Source: Acidobacteria bacterium Mor1
Lineage (GTDB): Bacteria > Acidobacteriota > Polarisedimenticolia > Polarisedimenticolales > Polarisedimenticolaceae
Length of the DNA: 64,000 nucleotides
Reading direction: 5' to 3'
NCBI GenBank assembly: GCA_001664505.1
Contig: CP011806.1
Span: 1,384,017 to 1,448,016, forward strand
Shown piece by piece: positions 52,438 through 61,310 of the stretch. Every line of letters starts with the position of its first letter. Position 1 is the stretch's first letter. A program made the position numbers and the translations under genes. The notes beneath the pieces are model-generated. The model made no database searches. It had not been told where the DNA came from and saw only the letters and a program-made list of their open reading frames with translations.

Positions 52438-54963
52438 CTAGGGAGCGTCGATGGCGCGGAACTCCAGCTTCTCGATGGTCTGGTAGTAGATCGAGTCCCG
52501 GGCCTGCTCCTGGTACTTGCGGGCGAAGCCGAAGAGCGCCTTGATGTCCGGGTCCTCGGCATCGAGGGCCACGGCGTCGTTGAGGTACTCGATGGCCTTG
52601 TCCGGGTCGCCCGCCTTGAGCGCCACCAGGGACATGTTGAACCAGCCGTTCCGCTTGTAGCGGGAGACCACGCCGGGGTCGACGGTATCCGGCAGCCGGT
52701 ACAACCGGCGCAGCGCCGAGTGGAAGTCGCCGTCCTCGAAGGCGAGGCGGGCGAACTGCAGTTGTTCCCGGGTCTCGCTCTCCGCCTTGTAGCGCTTGCC
52801 GGCTTCGAGCAGCCCGTCACGGGCTTCGGCGTCGTCGGGATCGATGGACAGCACGGCGTTGTAGGAAACGATCGCCGCCTCGTACTGCCCGTCGGACATC
52901 GCCTTGCGCGCGTCGACCAGGTGTTGGGTCGCAATGGCTGCGGGAGTCAACGCGGTTTCATCCGGGGTCGCCGCCGCGCTCTCCACCGCCGCGGCGGCTG
53001 CACCCTTCTCTGCGGAGCCGGCCTCGCGTTTGGCCGCGGCTCGTTCCAGCGCCTGGGACAGCGCGTCGGGCTCCTCGCCCTGTTCGCCGCCGATACCCGC
53101 CAGTTCCTGGAGGGCCGTCACGCCGACCATCGGCAACACGAACCAGGCCGCGGCGCCCAGCGCCACGATGCCCAGCACCGCGAGCAAGGCGATCTTGGCC
53201 AGCTTGCCTCCCTTTCCGGGTGCCTTGGCCTTCGCCTTGGCCAAGGTCTTGGCCTGGCGAACGCCCGGCTTCTCCGGCGGCGGGGCGCCGAGCTGTTCGG
53301 CCAGTGACAGACCGGAACCCTCGGCGTCCTCGTCGTGGGTGCTGGCCTCGCCGGTGTCGGTCAACGGCACCGATCCGGCCGCGGCGTCCATGGCGTCCTC
53401 GGGGGTTTCGGCCGCAGCATCGTTGCCGACGAAGCCGCCCTCGAGATCGTCGAGGTCTTCGATGGTTTCGGAGCCACCGCCGACGGTGGCGGCCCGCTCG
53501 GGAGACACGTCGGTCTCCTGAATCGCCTGGAGGCTGAGCCGCTGCTCGATCTGTTCGAGATAGTGCTCCGCCTCACCGTGCCCCGGCGATGCCTCGAGCA
53601 CCTTCTTGAACCGTTCCTGAGCCTCTTCGAAGGCGTCGTGCTCGAAGAGCTGCACTCCTTCGGTGATCCACTCCTCGAGTTGCTGTCCCAGCGCGTTGCT
53701 CTGGCTCTGGATCTTGCCCTGGAGCTGAAGCGCCTCCTGGTTGGTCTCATCGAGAATCAGCACCCGGGTCAGGGTGCCGAGGGCGTCGTCGTTGCGCCCC
53801 TCGTCGATCGCCGCCCGAGCCTCGACCAGCAATTCGTGAACCCGGCCGTCGAGCATCGCCCCGGCAACCTGGGGAGCGGGCTCGCCGCCGTCGCCGGCGT
53901 CCATCGATCCGAGGGGATCGTCCAGGTCGAGCTCGATGGAGTCCACGTTGGGGTTGGCGGGATCGGGGGTCGCCATCGCCGGCGCTGCGGGCGCGGCCGG
54001 CGCCGGGGGTTGGTTCGCCGCCGCAGGCTGGGCAGCCTCGACTTCCGGCTCGGCATCTCCCTGCCACACGGTCTGAGGCTCGTCCCCGTCGGGCTCGAAG
54101 CGCCCGCGACGAGGTTCGTCCACCGGGACCTCACCGGCCAGATCGAGGGATTGAATCTCCTCGACGTCACCGATGTCGATGCCCTCTCCCTGGCGATCGG
54201 GGGTCGGAATCTCGTTGGGCGACGGCCGGAAACCCGGCTCGGTCTGCACCCGGTGACTGGCACCGCTCGGCGGGCCGTCGAGCACCGCGAGGGAGTCGTC
54301 GAAATCTTCGTTGTCCATCGCCGACACGTTGTCCGCCTGATCGAGCAGGCTCTGGGCCTCGACGTTGGCCGGATCGACGTGGAGCACGTCGTGGCAGGCG
54401 GCCATGGCATCGCGGCGCCGCCCGGCGCTCAGGTGCGCCCGGGCCAGGCCGAGCTTGCCGGAGACAAACTCCGGATCGGGCTCGGGCATCGCGATGGGCA
54501 CCGGCGCGCCAGAGGCCGGCTGCGGCTGGGCGTCGGCGCCGGCCGGAATCGGCGGCGGCGTCTGGGCCGCAGGGGGACCCTGGGGGTCGACCGCCGGAAT
54601 CGAGCCGGTCTCGCCGAAATCGAGTTGGAAATCGAGATCGCCGACGTCGGCGGCGGACACCTCGGCGACCAGGGTGGCCGGGTCGGCGGGCGCCGCCGAG
54701 TCCACCTGGACCGCGGGCGCCTCGGGCACCGGAGGCGGCGTGGCCTGTGCCGAGGGGGCGGCGGCCGGCGCGTCGGGCTGTACCGCCGCGGCACCGTCTC
54801 CCTGGGTCAGAAGCCCGCAGAGACGCACCCCTTCGCGGGCCCGCTCATCCTGGGGATTCAGCTCCAGCAGTTGCTGCCAGCTCACCTGTGCCGCGGCAAA
54901 ATCGCCGGACAGGTACTGCTCGGACGCCTGATGGTGGAGTTGCTCGACCTGCTGACGGTCCAT
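52438..54963 (-). CDS. Large TPR protein with internal membrane segment
   Basis: An 841-aa protein without signal peptide. N-terminal TPR (QLHHQASEQYLSGDFAAAQV, WQQLLELNPQDERAREGVRL) is followed by a long Pro/Ala-rich acidic linker, more TPR (ARAHLSAGRRRDAMAACHDV; about 165-215; and 360-480), a membrane span (about residues 585-612; AKIALLAVLGIVALGAAAWFV) and C-terminal TPR (YEAAIVSYNAVLSIDPDDAE, DPDKAIEYLNDAVALDAEDP). It resembles scaffold or type IV pilus/secretion-adjacent TPR proteins of Myxococcota and Acidobacteriota. Function unknown. The 107 bp upstream of 52330 separates it from the exported protein. Confidence 0.85.
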   Translation of the reverse strand: MDRQQVEQLHHQASEQYLSGDFAAAQVSWQQLLELNPQDERAREGVRLCGLLTQGDGAAAVQPDAPAAAPSAQATPPPVPEAPAVQVDSAAPADPATLVAEVSAADVGDLDFQLDFGETGSIPAVDPQGPPAAQTPPPIPAGADAQPQPASGAPVPIAMPEPDPEFVSGKLGLARAHLSAGRRRDAMAACHDVLHVDPANVEAQSLLDQADNVSAMDNEDFDDSLAVLDGPPSGASHRVQTEPGFRPSPNEIPTPDRQGEGIDIGDVEEIQSLDLAGEVPVDEPRRGRFEPDGDEPQTVWQGDAEPEVEAAQPAAANQPPAPAAPAAPAMATPDPANPNVDSIELDLDDPLGSMDAGDGGEPAPQVAGAMLDGRVHELLVEARAAIDEGRNDDALGTLTRVLILDETNQEALQLQGKIQSQSNALGQQLEEWITEGVQLFEHDAFEEAQERFKKVLEASPGHGEAEHYLEQIEQRLSLQAIQETDVSPERAATVGGGSETIEDLDDLEGGFVGNDAAAETPEDAMDAAAGSVPLTDTGEASTHDEDAEGSGLSLAEQLGAPPPEKPGVRQAKTLAKAKAKAPGKGGKLAKIALLAVLGIVALGAAAWFVLPMVGVTALQELAGIGGEQGEEPDALSQALERAAAKREAGSAEKGAAAAAVESAAATPDETALTPAAIATQHLVDARKAMSDGQYEAAIVSYNAVLSIDPDDAEARDGLLEAGKRYKAESETREQLQFARLAFEDGDFHSALRRLYRLPDTVDPGVVSRYKRNGWFNMSLVALKAGDPDKAIEYLNDAVALDAEDPDIKALFGFARKYQEQARDSIYYQTIEKLEFRAIDAP

Positions 54964-55091
54964 CTCGCCGGATCTCCGGAGTCGTCAGGTCCCGAACGGG
55001 CGCCATTCCGCGATTTCCGCGGCCCCCAAACGCCCCGGCGAATATAGGTCCCGGCCCTCGGAGGGGCAAAAAACGGAGACTTTCGGCTGGT

Positions 55092-55111
55092 CGCTGCCCG
55101 GCCGGGCAGCG
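55092..55111. repeat. Perfect 20-bp palindrome
   Basis: CGCTGCCCGG-CCGGGCAGCG, a 10-bp inverted repeat without loop, located 6 bp downstream of the stop of the 108-aa gene on the minus strand. It may be its terminator; there is no T-tract on that strand. Confidence 0.5.
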
Positions 55112-55117
55112 TTCAGG

Positions 55118-55444
55118 TCAGGAAACCCCGCCCCGGGCGCCTTCGAGGAAGGTCTTGCGGCAGCCCTCGGAGCAGAAATAGTGCTCCCGGTCCCCCTCCT
55201 GGACGATCAGGGCGGATTCCTTGGCCAGGAAGGTGTTGCAGATCTTGTCCCGGACCATCGGGCCCTCGAGGCGCCGTCCGGATGCCCGGCTTCCGGCTCC
55301 CCTGGGCGGCGCCTGGCCCGGCGCCTGAGCTCCACCCGGGGCCTGCCCGCCTCGCTGGCCGGCCCCCTGGGCCGAGCGCAGCAGTCTGCCGACGAACCAC
55401 ATGGCCGCCGCGGCAAACACCAGGCTGAACAGGCGGGAGATCAA
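55118..55444 (-). CDS. Small membrane protein with C-terminal zinc-ribbon/YHS-like motif
   Basis: A 108-aa protein. A hydrophobic N-terminus (SLVFAAAAMWFVGRLL) is followed by a Gly/Gln/Pro-rich linker and a C-terminal motif: KICNTFLAKESALIV, HYFCSEGCRKTFL. The Cys-x(n)-Cys-x3-Cys pattern resembles the PP0621/YHS-type small metal-binding proteins. Start is TTG at 55444; it overlaps the upstream gene's stop by four bases (TTGA), which supports an operon with the TPR protein. Confidence 0.7.
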   Translation of the reverse strand: MISRLFSLVFAAAAMWFVGRLLRSAQGAGQRGGQAPGGAQAPGQAPPRGAGSRASGRRLEGPMVRDKICNTFLAKESALIVQEGDREHYFCSEGCRKTFLEGARGGVS

Positions 55445-56148
55445 CCGGCGTCTCCGTTGCGGGCCGCATCGAGCCGCTCGCGCAGCCGCTGCACGTCGGT
55501 CTCACCGGGGCGCATCTGCTCCAGGCGGGCCATGGCGGCCTCGGCCTGCTCGTAGCGTCCCAGGTCGAATCCGGCGACGATCACCGTGTTGAACAGCGCC
55601 TGCCAGTGGTCGTCCTGAATCTCGCTGGCCTCGCCGAACAGCTCCAGCGCCCGGTCGAACTCGCCCAGCCGCTTGTAGCAGATCCCCATGTCGACCTTGA
55701 GGTTGGGATCCCGGGGAGCCGCAGCGATGGCCTGGGTGTAGAACTCGATGGCCCGATCCCAGCGCTCGGCGTCGTGGTAGAAGTTCGCCAGCTGCGGTTT
55801 GAGGTCCGGACGCAGCTCGACCACCCGGTCGAAATAGCGGTCGGCCTCGGGCCACATGTTGGCCCGGGCGTACAGGCTGGCCAGCTGGCTCAACGCCGCG
55901 TCGTCGTCGGGGTTGGCGTCGAGCTTCTGCTTGAGCTCCTGCAGCATCTGCTGCATCGGGAAGGCTCCCCCGCCCGCGGCATCGGCGGCGGGAGGGCCGG
56001 CGGGACCGGTCGGCGGCGGGGTCTGCCCGGCGAAGGCGCTCTGGTTCTCGTTGAGTGGCCGGTCGCTCCAGGCCGTGAACAACATGAATCCGAGCAAGGT
56101 GCCGAAGGCGATGCCCACGACGAGATAGATGGCCTGATCCTGCTTCAA
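55441..56148 (-). CDS. Membrane-anchored TPR protein (CcmI/NrfG-like)
   Basis: A 235-aa protein. An N-terminal membrane span (AIYLVVGIAFGTLLGFMLF) is followed by a Pro/Ala linker and four to five TPR units (ASLYARANMWPEADRYFDRV, AERWDRAIEFYTQAIAAAPR, MGICYKRLGEFDRALELFGE, LGRYEQAEAAMARLEQMRPG). This resembles cytochrome c maturation TPR factors, though no ccm gene is near. Start is TTG at 56148 (CAGGAG six bases upstream). Divergent from rlmN. Confidence 0.8.
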   Translation of the reverse strand: MKQDQAIYLVVGIAFGTLLGFMLFTAWSDRPLNENQSAFAGQTPPPTGPAGPPAADAAGGGAFPMQQMLQELKQKLDANPDDDAALSQLASLYARANMWPEADRYFDRVVELRPDLKPQLANFYHDAERWDRAIEFYTQAIAAAPRDPNLKVDMGICYKRLGEFDRALELFGEASEIQDDHWQALFNTVIVAGFDLGRYEQAEAAMARLEQMRPGETDVQRLRERLDAARNGDAG

Positions 56149-56238
56149 ATCCGGCTCCTGAAATGCACGATTTCAGGCTATCCGAGCGCCCCGGAGGCGT
56201 CAAGAAAGCCCAGGCCGACATGCTACTCTGCCGGTCCC

Positions 56239-57312
56239 ATGGACTCCCCGGCAAAAACCAACCTCTACGGTCTGGACCGCCCGGCCCTCGAGGCCTGGAG
56301 CGAGGCCCGGGAGCAGCCCCGATTCCGCGCCGGCCAGATCTACCGCTGGATGTACGGCAGGCAGCGGCTGGACCCCAACGAGTGGACCGACCTCCCCGGC
56401 GCGCTGCGGGAACGGATCGTGGCGGAGCACGTGGTCGAGACCGGGCAGCTGGCCGAAAGGCTCGAGGCCTCGGACGGCACCATCAAGTACCGGGTCGAGC
56501 TGCCCGGCAGCGGCTCGGTCGAGTCGGTCTACATGGTTCAGGACGAGCGGGTCACCCTCTGCATCTCGAGCCAGGTCGGCTGCGCCCTGGGCTGCGACTT
56601 CTGCATGACCGCCCGCATGGGCCTCGTGCGGCACCTCACCGCCGGCGAGATCCTCGGGCAGGCCGCGATGATCCGGGACGACCGCGGGCTCCACGAGCGT
56701 CCCTTCAACATCGTGTTCATGGGAATGGGTGAACCGCTGCACAACTACGACGCAGTGCTCTCGGCGGTGCGGACCCTGACCGACCCCGAGGGGTTCGGCC
56801 TGTCGCGCAAACGGATCACCGTCTCCACCGTCGGCCTCGTGCCGGCGATCGACAAACTGGCGGCCGAGCCGGTGCGGCCGCGGCTCGCGGTCTCGCTCAA
56901 TGCCACCACCGACGAACAGCGGGACGCGCTGATGCCGGTCAACCGGCGCTACCCGCTGGCGGTGCTCCGTGAGTCGCTCCGGCGCTACGCACAGCACACC
57001 GGCGACACCTTCACCTTCGAGTACGTGATGCTTGCCGGGGTCAACGATTCCGACGACGACGTGCGGCGGCTGGCCCGGCTGGCCCACGGGCTGCCGGTCA
57101 AGATCAACCTGATCCCGTTCAACGAGGTGCCCGGAGAACTCCCCTACCGATCCCCGAGCCGCGACCGGGTCTTCGCCGTCCGCGATGCCCTGCTCGGCCG
57201 CAACGTGCGCACCAGTATCCGCTGGAGCCGGGGCGCCGATGCCCGGGCGGCCTGCGGCCAACTCGCCCTCGAGAGCGGCAAACACAAACCGAAGCGGGAG
57301 GCTTCCTCGTGA
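56239..57312 (+). CDS. rlmN: Dual-specificity 23S rRNA / tRNA adenine-C2 methyltransferase RlmN
   Basis: A 357-aa radical-SAM enzyme of usual length. The cluster motif is Cys115-x3-Cys119-x2-Cys122 in SSQVGCALGCDFCMTARMGL. Further signatures: FNIVFMGMGEPLHNYDAVL, RKRITVSTVGLVPAID, RLAVSLNATTDEQRDALMPV and INLIPFNEV. The methylated Cys equivalent is Cys339 (ARAACGQLA). The start at 56239 is chosen from family length; the frame is open upstream across the TPR gene. It overlaps the SDR gene by four bases (GTGA), so they form an operon. Confidence 0.95.
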   Translation: MDSPAKTNLYGLDRPALEAWSEAREQPRFRAGQIYRWMYGRQRLDPNEWTDLPGALRERIVAEHVVETGQLAERLEASDGTIKYRVELPGSGSVESVYMVQDERVTLCISSQVGCALGCDFCMTARMGLVRHLTAGEILGQAAMIRDDRGLHERPFNIVFMGMGEPLHNYDAVLSAVRTLTDPEGFGLSRKRITVSTVGLVPAIDKLAAEPVRPRLAVSLNATTDEQRDALMPVNRRYPLAVLRESLRRYAQHTGDTFTFEYVMLAGVNDSDDDVRRLARLAHGLPVKINLIPFNEVPGELPYRSPSRDRVFAVRDALLGRNVRTSIRWSRGADARAACGQLALESGKHKPKREASS

Positions 57313-58061
57313 TCGATCTGGCTAACAAGGTCGCCGTGGTCACCGGCGGTTCCCGAGGCATCGGCGCTGCCTGCTGCCGGGTGCTCTCGGCATGCGGAGC
57401 CAAGGTGGTGGTCAACTACCGGGTGGAGACCCCTTCGGCCCAGCTGGTGGTCAAGCGGATTCAGGAGGCCGGCGGCGACGCCTTCCCGCTGGACGCCGAC
57501 GTATCCAGGGTCGAAGAGGCGGAGATGCTGGTCAGCGAAACCGTCGACCGCTTCGGCTCCCTGGACATCCTGGTCAACAGCGCCGGGATCTGGACCGGGG
57601 CGCCGGTGGAAGAGATCAGCGACCGCGAATGGCAGGAGATGGTCGGAATCAACCTGACCGGCACCTTCCAGGTGACGCGCGCGGCGGTGCCGCACCTGCG
57701 CGAATCCAAGGGCACGATCATCAACATCTCCAGCACCGCCGCCCAACGGGGCGAGGCGGGCCACAGCCACTACGCCGCGACCAAGGGTGCGATCCAGTCC
57801 TTCACCAAGTCGCTGGCCACGGAGCTCGGCGGAGACGGCGTGCGCACCAACTGCGTCGCTCCCGGCTGGGTCGAGACCGACATGACCCGGGAGACCCTCG
57901 AGTCGGAGTCGCGTGAGGGCATCCTGGCGCAGATCCCCCTGGGCCGGGCGGGCACCCCCGACGACATCGCAGGGGTCGTCGCGTTCCTCGCCTCGGACCT
58001 CGCCGCCTTCATCAACGGCGAGATCGTCAACGTCAACGGCGGCTCGGTTCTCTGCGGTTAG
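57309..58061 (+). CDS. Short-chain dehydrogenase/reductase (FabG-like)
   Basis: A 250-aa classical SDR. The NAD(P) motif TGGSRGIG (12-19), NSAG (90-93), active-site Ser141/142, Tyr155 and Lys159 (HYAATKG) and the C-terminal VNVNGGSVLCG are all typical; the Val-Asn-Tyr at residues 35-37 (VVVNYR) suggests NADPH. 3-oxoacyl-ACP reductases (FabG) look like this, but FabG itself cannot be separated from other SDRs by sequence. Start is GTG at 57309, overlapping the rlmN stop. Confidence 0.9.
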   Translation: MIDLANKVAVVTGGSRGIGAACCRVLSACGAKVVVNYRVETPSAQLVVKRIQEAGGDAFPLDADVSRVEEAEMLVSETVDRFGSLDILVNSAGIWTGAPVEEISDREWQEMVGINLTGTFQVTRAAVPHLRESKGTIINISSTAAQRGEAGHSHYAATKGAIQSFTKSLATELGGDGVRTNCVAPGWVETDMTRETLESESREGILAQIPLGRAGTPDDIAGVVAFLASDLAAFINGEIVNVNGGSVLCG

Positions 58062-58115
58062 AGCGCGGTGGGCCGGCAGCCCGGCGGCAGCCCGGCGGCA
58101 GCCCGCGGCGGACGC

Positions 58116-58748
58116 CTAGTTGTTGGCCCGAGCGGTGGACGTAGCCAGCAGCTTGTCCTTGCCCGCGTCCTCATCCCGCACCCGGCGCAAGCGAATGCCC
58201 TGGAAGCCGTGGCGGGTCAGGCGGTACTGCAGCTCCACCTCGTGAAAGCAGAGCATGTCCACGCTGTGGTCGTGGCCTGCCAACCGCATCGGGCGGGGCG
58301 GGTCCTGGCGCTGCATCGCCGGGAACACCGCGAAGAAGCGGCCTCCCTCGACCAGGGAGCGGCGCACCTGCTCCAACATGCGGTCGATGTCCTCGAGGCG
58401 CGGCCCGACGATGGACTCGACGGCCACCGCCACGTGGAAACTGTTGCGGAAAGGGGTCAGGTCGCGCAGGTCCCGGCGACGGAAACGCACGCTTCCGCCG
58501 ACGCAACTCTTGCGCGCACGAGCCAACGTCCGGGGTGCGTAGTCGATGGCGACGCAGTGACCGAAACGATCGGCCAGTAGCGGCAGCAACGCACCGGTGC
58601 CGCAACCGAGATCGGCGACGGTCTTGCGTTCGGCGTCGGGGACCTTCTCGAGCAGCCCCTGCAGCGCGGTCAACGGCGCGGGACCGTGGCTTCGAAGCTT
58701 CTCGGTCCGGGCGAGCACGGCGTCCCAGTCTTCAGGATTCCAGAGCAC
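58116..58748 (-). CDS. SAM-dependent methyltransferase, class I
   Basis: A 210-aa protein. Motif I is VADLGCGTGALLPLLADRFG, followed by VAIDYAPRTLARAR and a LTPFRNSFHVAVAVESIV motif II/III. The acceptor is unknown. Start is GTG at 58748 because GGAGGT is spaced five bases before it; the frame upstream has ten further codons without support, and an ATG nearby is out of frame. It is convergent with the SDR gene. Confidence 0.85.
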   Translation of the reverse strand: MLWNPEDWDAVLARTEKLRSHGPAPLTALQGLLEKVPDAERKTVADLGCGTGALLPLLADRFGHCVAIDYAPRTLARARKSCVGGSVRFRRRDLRDLTPFRNSFHVAVAVESIVGPRLEDIDRMLEQVRRSLVEGGRFFAVFPAMQRQDPPRPMRLAGHDHSVDMLCFHEVELQYRLTRHGFQGIRLRRVRDEDAGKDKLLATSTARANN

Positions 58749-58860
58749 CCATGACCTCCGTCGACTCCCCCACGGCAATCAAAACTTAGGGGGAACGCCG
58801 ACGAGGAATCAACGCATCCAAGTGCATTTGAAACGGGGCTCCGCGATGCGGACGAATGGC

Positions 58861-59334
58861 CTAAAGCGTAAGCTCTGCAGCGAGGAGTACGAGGATGTCA
58901 TCCAACACCTCGAGTTCGCCGAGGGCCGCGCCGGCAACGGTCGGCCGCACGTGCCACACACCGTCGCGATTCGCGACGTGAAAGTACGCACCGGCGGTTT
59001 CCCAGCCGAGTACTTCCCGGCCGGAGTCGGCGCCGCGGCGCAGCACCCGGAACTGACGACCATCCCGAGTCGCCAGGAACCAGGCCGCTTCCCGTTCGCT
59101 GCGTTCGGCGCTTCCGCTACTGCAGGCGGTCGCCTCGGCCGCTGGCCGCCACTGCATGCCACGCCATTCGCCTGCACGACGCAGCGGCGAACGATCGGAA
59201 GAAGCCAGATCGGTGACGGTCCAACCGTCCCCCTCGCGGTCGGCGCGGAAACGGGGCGTTTGGTCGGCGGCGATCTCGAACCCGTCCCCTCGGCGGGCCA
59301 GGACGAACGTCGTTTCGGAAGTAACCGAGGTCAC
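58861..59334 (-). CDS. Hypothetical protein downstream of the HEAT lipoprotein
   Basis: A 157-aa protein. No signal peptide; beta-rich, with repeated FxVxxRxGxxF style patterns (FVLARRGDGFEIAADQTPRF, AAWFLATRDGRQFRVLRRG). The start is set to GTG at 59334, 6 bp after the HEAT gene stop; the reading frame extends further upstream but inside the HEAT gene. No recognisable domain. The small gap suggests co-transcription. Confidence 0.55.
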   Translation of the reverse strand: MTSVTSETTFVLARRGDGFEIAADQTPRFRADREGDGWTVTDLASSDRSPLRRAGEWRGMQWRPAAEATACSSGSAERSEREAAWFLATRDGRQFRVLRRGADSGREVLGWETAGAYFHVANRDGVWHVRPTVAGAALGELEVLDDILVLLAAELTL

Positions 59335-59339
59335 GGCGA

Positions 59340-60083
59340 TCAGCGCGCTCCGGGAAGGTGGCCGCCGGCGACCGGAGTGCTGGGCACGGTCTCGCCGCGA
59401 AGCAAACGCAGAGCGTTGGCTGCGGCGGCCCGGACGTACTCGTTGGGATCGGCGGTGGCCTGTTCGAGGATCGGCTCCGCCGCCTCGAGGCCGGAGCCTC
59501 CGAGCCCCTGGGCTGCGCGGACCCGCAGTTCCCACTCGGCGTCGTTCTGGATCATGAAGGTGAAGGCGTCGAAGGCACCGACCGGATCCAGGCTGACGGT
59601 TCCCGCGGCCGCGGCCCGGCGGACATCCTTGTCCGGATCTTCCAGGGCCTTGCGCAGCCCGGCGATGGCCTCATCGCCACCGATCAGCGCCAGCGACTCG
59701 GCCGCGCGCTGGCGGACCCAGCGATCGGAATCCTCGGACACCTTCCGGGCCAGGGCCGCCGCCGCCCCACGGGACTCGAGGTCGCCCAGCAGCTTGGCTG
59801 CAGTGGCCCGCACGAAACCGTGGGAATCGTCCAGGGCGGTGAGCGCCTGCTCCTCGGCATCGTCGGCGCCGATCTGCACGATGGCCCACAGCGCCGTGGC
59901 CCGCACGTCGTGGTCCGGGTCGGCCAGCGCCTCGCGGATCTTGCCGACGTTGTCTTGACTGGGCTCGGAGCGCCACTCGGCGATCGCCATGCGGCGGTCG
60001 GCGGCGGAATCCCCGCAACCTGCGAGCAACGCCGGGAGCACCAGCAGCGCCGGCAGAGCGATCCTTCGTGGCAGCGTCAACAT
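59340..60083 (-). CDS. HEAT-repeat lipoprotein
   Basis: A 247-aa protein. Signal peptide ends LLVLPALLAGC, a lipobox with Cys23 as the lipidated residue. The mature protein is HEAT/PBS-lyase-like repeats (IREALADPDHDVRATALWAI, QALTALDDSHGFVRATAAKL, DSDRWVRQRAAESLALIGG, DPNEYVRAAAANALRLLRG). Such proteins bind other proteins in the periplasm. Unrelated in sequence to the HEAT immunity candidate at 12188. Confidence 0.88.
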   Translation of the reverse strand: MLTLPRRIALPALLVLPALLAGCGDSAADRRMAIAEWRSEPSQDNVGKIREALADPDHDVRATALWAIVQIGADDAEEQALTALDDSHGFVRATAAKLLGDLESRGAAAALARKVSEDSDRWVRQRAAESLALIGGDEAIAGLRKALEDPDKDVRRAAAAGTVSLDPVGAFDAFTFMIQNDAEWELRVRAAQGLGGSGLEAAEPILEQATADPNEYVRAAAANALRLLRGETVPSTPVAGGHLPGAR

Positions 60084-60163
60084 CGAGACGATTATAGGAC
60101 GAGGGCGCGAGAGGCCCCCATCGCGCCGGCGATTCCCGCGGGCGAACGCCCGCAGGGGCGAGG

Positions 60164-60898
60164 CTAGCGCCCGCGCCGCAGGCGGAAACCGAGCTGATGC
60201 TGGGTCGCGACCACCGCCTCACGCAACTCGAGCCCCGACGCACGCTGGGCCGCCAGGGTTGCCGGGACCATGCCGGCGGTGGCTCCCAGCCCGGCGACGG
60301 CGCCGGGAACCTCGTGGAAGCGATGGCCGTTGCGGTCTTCCAGCACCAGGGTCGCGGCTCCCCGGGCGTTGGTGCCCGAGACGACCACCGAAGCCGCTCC
60401 CATCCGGCGCAACTGCCGCGCCCCGTCGATGGCCGAGGTCTCCCACTCGGAGCCTCCGCAAAAGGCGGGCAGGTCGGTGTCCCGCAGGGCGACCACCTCC
60501 GCCCTGGGGAACAGGTGCTCGCGAATGGCGGCGAGGACATCGTCGTCCATCACCCGGGTCTCACCGACATGAACTACCGGCGCGACCACCAGGTCCATCG
60601 GGCCGTAGGTGTCGATCATCTCGGCGATCAATCGGACCTGCTGGCGGTCGCGGACGATGCCGATCCGGCCGTGACGCGGCGCCGCTCCGGCGCAGACCAT
60701 CTCGAACTGTTGCGCCAACAGGGTCAGAGTCACCGGTTCGATCGACTCGACCCGCACCCGGTCGGCGGCGAGGACCGCAGTCACGATGGTGCGCGGTAGG
60801 CACTGCTGCTCGGCGATCAACCCGGCGTCGGCGGTGGTTCCCTCGAGGCCGAGGTTGTCGGCCGCGTGGACGCTCAACACTGCCGGGAGGGTGGCCAT
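60164..60898 (-). CDS. ThiD-like (HMP/HMP-P kinase-like) protein, active site diverged
   Basis: A 244-aa ribokinase-fold protein. ThiD phosphorylates hydroxymethylpyrimidine in thiamine synthesis. The body matches ThiD (LSVHAADNLGLEGTTADAGL, PRTIVTAVLAADRVRVES, DLVVAPVVHVGETRVMDDD, ASVVVSGTNARGAATLVLED), but the GTGC-type ATP/catalytic motif is replaced by AVAGLGATAGM at 200-210, so kinase activity is doubtful. ATG at 60898 shares one base with the stop of the upstream 85-aa gene (TGATG); GGAGAG is spaced five bases before it. Confidence 0.75.
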   Translation of the reverse strand: MATLPAVLSVHAADNLGLEGTTADAGLIAEQQCLPRTIVTAVLAADRVRVESIEPVTLTLLAQQFEMVCAGAAPRHGRIGIVRDRQQVRLIAEMIDTYGPMDLVVAPVVHVGETRVMDDDVLAAIREHLFPRAEVVALRDTDLPAFCGGSEWETSAIDGARQLRRMGAASVVVSGTNARGAATLVLEDRNGHRFHEVPGAVAGLGATAGMVPATLAAQRASGLELREAVVATQHQLGFRLRRGR

Positions 60899-61155
60899 CA
60901 GCTCTCCCCGCCGGCCCCGCCCCGCAAGATGCGCCGTAGCGCCGTCGCGTCGGACAACGCGGCGAGAAGATCCAGCAACCCCAGACCGCTGACCGCGCCG
61001 CGGAACCAGCCGGACTCCAGCCAGCCACCCAGGGCGGTGGTGGCGAAAACCAGCGTCCCCTTCTCCCATAGCGGCGTCCAGGGCGCGATCAACAGGAACA
61101 CACCCAGTCCCGCGAACAGGTAGACGCGCATGGCGCGATGGAGTTGTGCGGCCAA
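60898..61155 (-). CDS. Small two-span membrane protein, 85 aa
   Basis: Starts MAAQLHRAMRVYLFAG. Two hydrophobic segments (AMRVYLFAGLGVFLLIAPW and LVFATTALGGWLESGWF) are visible. Start is TTG at 61155 with GGGAG eight bases upstream; ATG at 61131 has no ribosome site. It is coupled to the ThiD-like gene by a one-base overlap. Family not recognised. Confidence 0.65.
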   Translation of the reverse strand: MAAQLHRAMRVYLFAGLGVFLLIAPWTPLWEKGTLVFATTALGGWLESGWFRGAVSGLGLLDLLAALSDATALRRILRGGAGGES

Positions 61156-61310
61156 AGCAGACTCCCGGCAGGTTACCGGGGCATCCTAGTGCCCTGCCCC
61201 GGGCGGCTGCCACCCATTTCCCCGGAGGCGCCGCCCCGCAGGACGCGGTCCTGGATCGACTCGGGGATGGGGGGTGGCGGAGCAGCGACCCACCCGATTA
61301 GACTCCCGGC

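Noticed and set aside
52426-55047. Long plus-strand frames (293 and 570 aa) opposite the 841-aa TPR gene
   Set aside because: Reverse-strand shadows of alanine/glutamate-rich codons, with His/Arg/Gly-rich filler sequence.
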